Assembly (NCBI RefSeq): GCF_001420605.1
Contig: NZ_LJIZ01000032.1
Span: 186,001 to 250,000, forward strand
DNA from: Bacillus sp. FJAT-25509
GTDB taxonomy: Bacteria > Bacillota > Bacilli > Bacillales > Bacillaceae_G
DNA length: 64,000 nucleotides
Direction of reading: 5' to 3'
Shown: positions 62,743 through 64,000 of the stretch, piece after piece
Layout: every line of letters begins with the position of its first letter
Numbering within the stretch: position 1 is the first letter of the stretch
The notes under the pieces: model-generated
What the model saw: only the letters and a program-made list of their open reading frames with translations
Told to the model about the DNA's origin: nothing
Databases searched by the model: none
Translations under genes and position numbers: made by a program

Positions 62743-64000
62743 ATGCAAAAAAGGGAAACTAAATTGGTTCCTGTTATGATTGCGTTATTGCTTGGGATAT
62801 TTTTCGCTTCCCTTGATAACACAATCGTTTCTACCGCGATGCCTACAATTTTAAAGGATTTAGGCGGCTATGATAAATTTGTTTGGGTAACTTCGGCTTA
62901 CTTAGTTACAGAAATGGCTGGTATGCCAATTTTCGGTAAACTTTCTGATATGTACGGTAGAAAAAGATTTTTTATGTTAGGTATTATATTATTCATTTTA
63001 GGTTCAGTTCTTTGTGGAACAGCGACTTCTATTATTCAGCTTAGTATTTACCGTGCAATTCAAGGTATAGGTGGAAGTGCGTTAATGCCAATTGCTTTTT
63101 CAATTATTTGGGATGTGTTTCCTGTTGAAAAGCGTGGTAAAATGAGTGGTGTTTTTGGTGCTGTGTTTGGGTTATCAAGTGTTCTTGGACCTTTAATTGG
63201 TGCTTATATTACGGATTATATTAACTGGAGATATATTTTCTATATTAATATTCCTTTTGGACTTTTAACACTGGGACTAATTAGTTATTTTTATGTCGAG
63301 TCAAAAAACCACACAAAGCAACAAATCGACTGGTGGGGTGCTACAACATTTATTATTAGTATCGTCTGTTTAATGTTTGCACTTGAGCTAGGTGGAAAAG
63401 AATATGCTTGGGATTCAGTTCAAATTTTAGGTTTATTTGCTGGATTTGCTGTTTTCCTAATTGTCTTTTTATTTATTGAACGTAAAGCAACTGAACCGAT
63501 TATTTCGTTTAGCATGTTTAAATATCGTCTTTTTGCTGCAAGTAACTTTGTTGGCTTATTTTATGGAGCGGCATTCATCGCTGCAACAATTTATATACCA
63601 ATCTTTATCCAGTTTGTTCAAGGTGGAACAGCTACGAATTCAGGTTTAGTTTTATTACCAATGATGGTGAGTGTAAGTATTTCTGCCGCATTTGGTGGAA
63701 CTTTAGCAAATAAAACTAGTTATCGTAATATCATGATTGGATCGGTTGTACTTTTATTAGCAGGTATTATTTGTCTAGGTACTTTAACACCTGATACGTC
63801 TAAATTCCAAGTGATCGTTTATATGATTATTGTTGGATTTGGTGTAGGGGCATCATTTTCAGTTCTTGGTATGTCTGCGATGCATCATTTTGATAATGAA
63901 AATCGTGGTTCAGCAAGTTCAACTAACGCATTCCTTCGTGCACTTGGCATGACAGTAGGTATTACGGTTTTTGGTGTTATTCAACGAAATGTATTTACAG
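62743..64000 (+). CDS. MFS drug-efflux transporter, DHA2/EmrB-QacA type (cut by window end)
   Basis: The frame is open for 419 codons to the end of the window. The protein begins MQKRETKLVPVMIALLLGIF, with LDNTIVSTAMPTI (motif D1 of the 14-helix drug pumps), GKLSDMYGRKRFF (motif A), RAIQGIGGSALMP and GAVFGLSSVLGPLIGAYI (motif C). Such pumps expel hydrophobic drugs, dyes or lipids using proton motive force. ATG 62743 behind AAAGGAGAG. About 60-100 residues are probably missing beyond the window. No TetR/MarR regulator is adjacent on this side. Confidence 0.92.
   Translation, partial: MQKRETKLVPVMIALLLGIFFASLDNTIVSTAMPTILKDLGGYDKFVWVTSAYLVTEMAGMPIFGKLSDMYGRKRFFMLGIILFILGSVLCGTATSIIQLSIYRAIQGIGGSALMPIAFSIIWDVFPVEKRGKMSGVFGAVFGLSSVLGPLIGAYITDYINWRYIFYINIPFGLLTLGLISYFYVESKNHTKQQIDWWGATTFIISIVCLMFALELGGKEYAWDSVQILGLFAGFAVFLIVFLFIERKATEPIISFSMFKYRLFAASNFVGLFYGAAFIAATIYIPIFIQFVQGGTATNSGLVLLPMMVSVSISAAFGGTLANKTSYRNIMIGSVVLLLAGIICLGTLTPDTSKFQVIVYMIIVGFGVGASFSVLGMSAMHHFDNENRGSASSTNAFLRALGMTVGITVFGVIQRNVFT

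Overview
The window is AT-rich, densely coded DNA from a Gram-positive, endospore-forming-type Bacillaceae (Firmicutes). The signs are strong AAGGAGG-type ribosome sites, frequent TTG/GTG starts, many intrinsic terminators, and gene order following the Bacillus subtilis yqj region: YqjA, YqjB-like, YqjC, YqjD, YqjE, Pol IV (YqjH), RNase Z (YqjK), ProI, YqjP, YqjQ. These are interrupted by accessory genes. Several features (a Prli42-like microprotein, an Lmo0954-like/PspA pair, a CwlC-like amidase) also fit Bacillaceae. I cannot name the species with confidence; a Bacillus/Gottfriedia-like organism is plausible. No rRNA, tRNA or CRISPR was seen.

Layout. 1-6.7 kb: YqjA C-terminus, L,D-transpeptidase, Prli42-like peptide, secreted M4 protease, then the overlapping yqjC-yqjD-yqjE genes of methylmalonyl/propionyl-CoA metabolism. 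7-14.8 kb: DedA protein, a frameshifted hydrolase, a glycosyltransferase, small membrane proteins, a truncated globin paired with a DCC oxidoreductase, DNA polymerase IV and a CwlC-like amidase. 15.3-18 kb: gamma-glutamyltransferase with two half-size ChrA transporters (ywrD/ywrB/ywrA-like). 18-28 kb: SET protein, MerR/TipAS regulator with its own 19-bp-spacer promoter, repeats, a thioredoxin-reductase-like flavoprotein, a transporter gene wrecked by a TnpB fragment, AraC regulator, Gfo/Idh/MocA and DsbA-like enzymes, BMP lipoprotein. 28-36 kb: RNase Z, polysaccharide deacetylase, Lmo0954-like/PspA, CBS-ACT protein, ProI, YqjP, YqjQ. 36-37.2 kb: a SUKH protein and an uncharacterised Cys-motif protein.

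37.9-57 kb is the most metabolically coherent part. A yodT-yodS-yodR-yodQ-like operon (aminotransferase, two CoA-transferase subunits, M20 deacylase) lacks the kamA and yodP genes that accompany it in B. subtilis. It is followed by an RpiR regulator, GNAT acyltransferase, M19 dipeptidase, enolase-superfamily N-acylamino-acid racemase/epimerase, class-C serine hydrolase, a complete Dpp/Opp-type ABC importer, an S9 peptidase and an M20 amidohydrolase. I read this as a peptide uptake and breakdown route that may include D-amino-acid to L-amino-acid conversion by N-acylation, racemisation and deacylation. 57-64 kb: a second deacetylase, YdbS/YdbT, FAD oxidase, half-size MFS protein, a glycine-rich microprotein and a drug-efflux MFS pump cut by the window end.

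The most unusual non-coding signal is at three places (20.2-20.9, 24.1-24.3 and 37.2-37.7 kb). Repeat elements there sit between two copies of the neighbouring gene's own terminator hairpin, as if small non-autonomous elements inserted into terminators and duplicated them. In the third case the duplication is 20 bp and exact, and the element has imperfect terminal inverted repeats.
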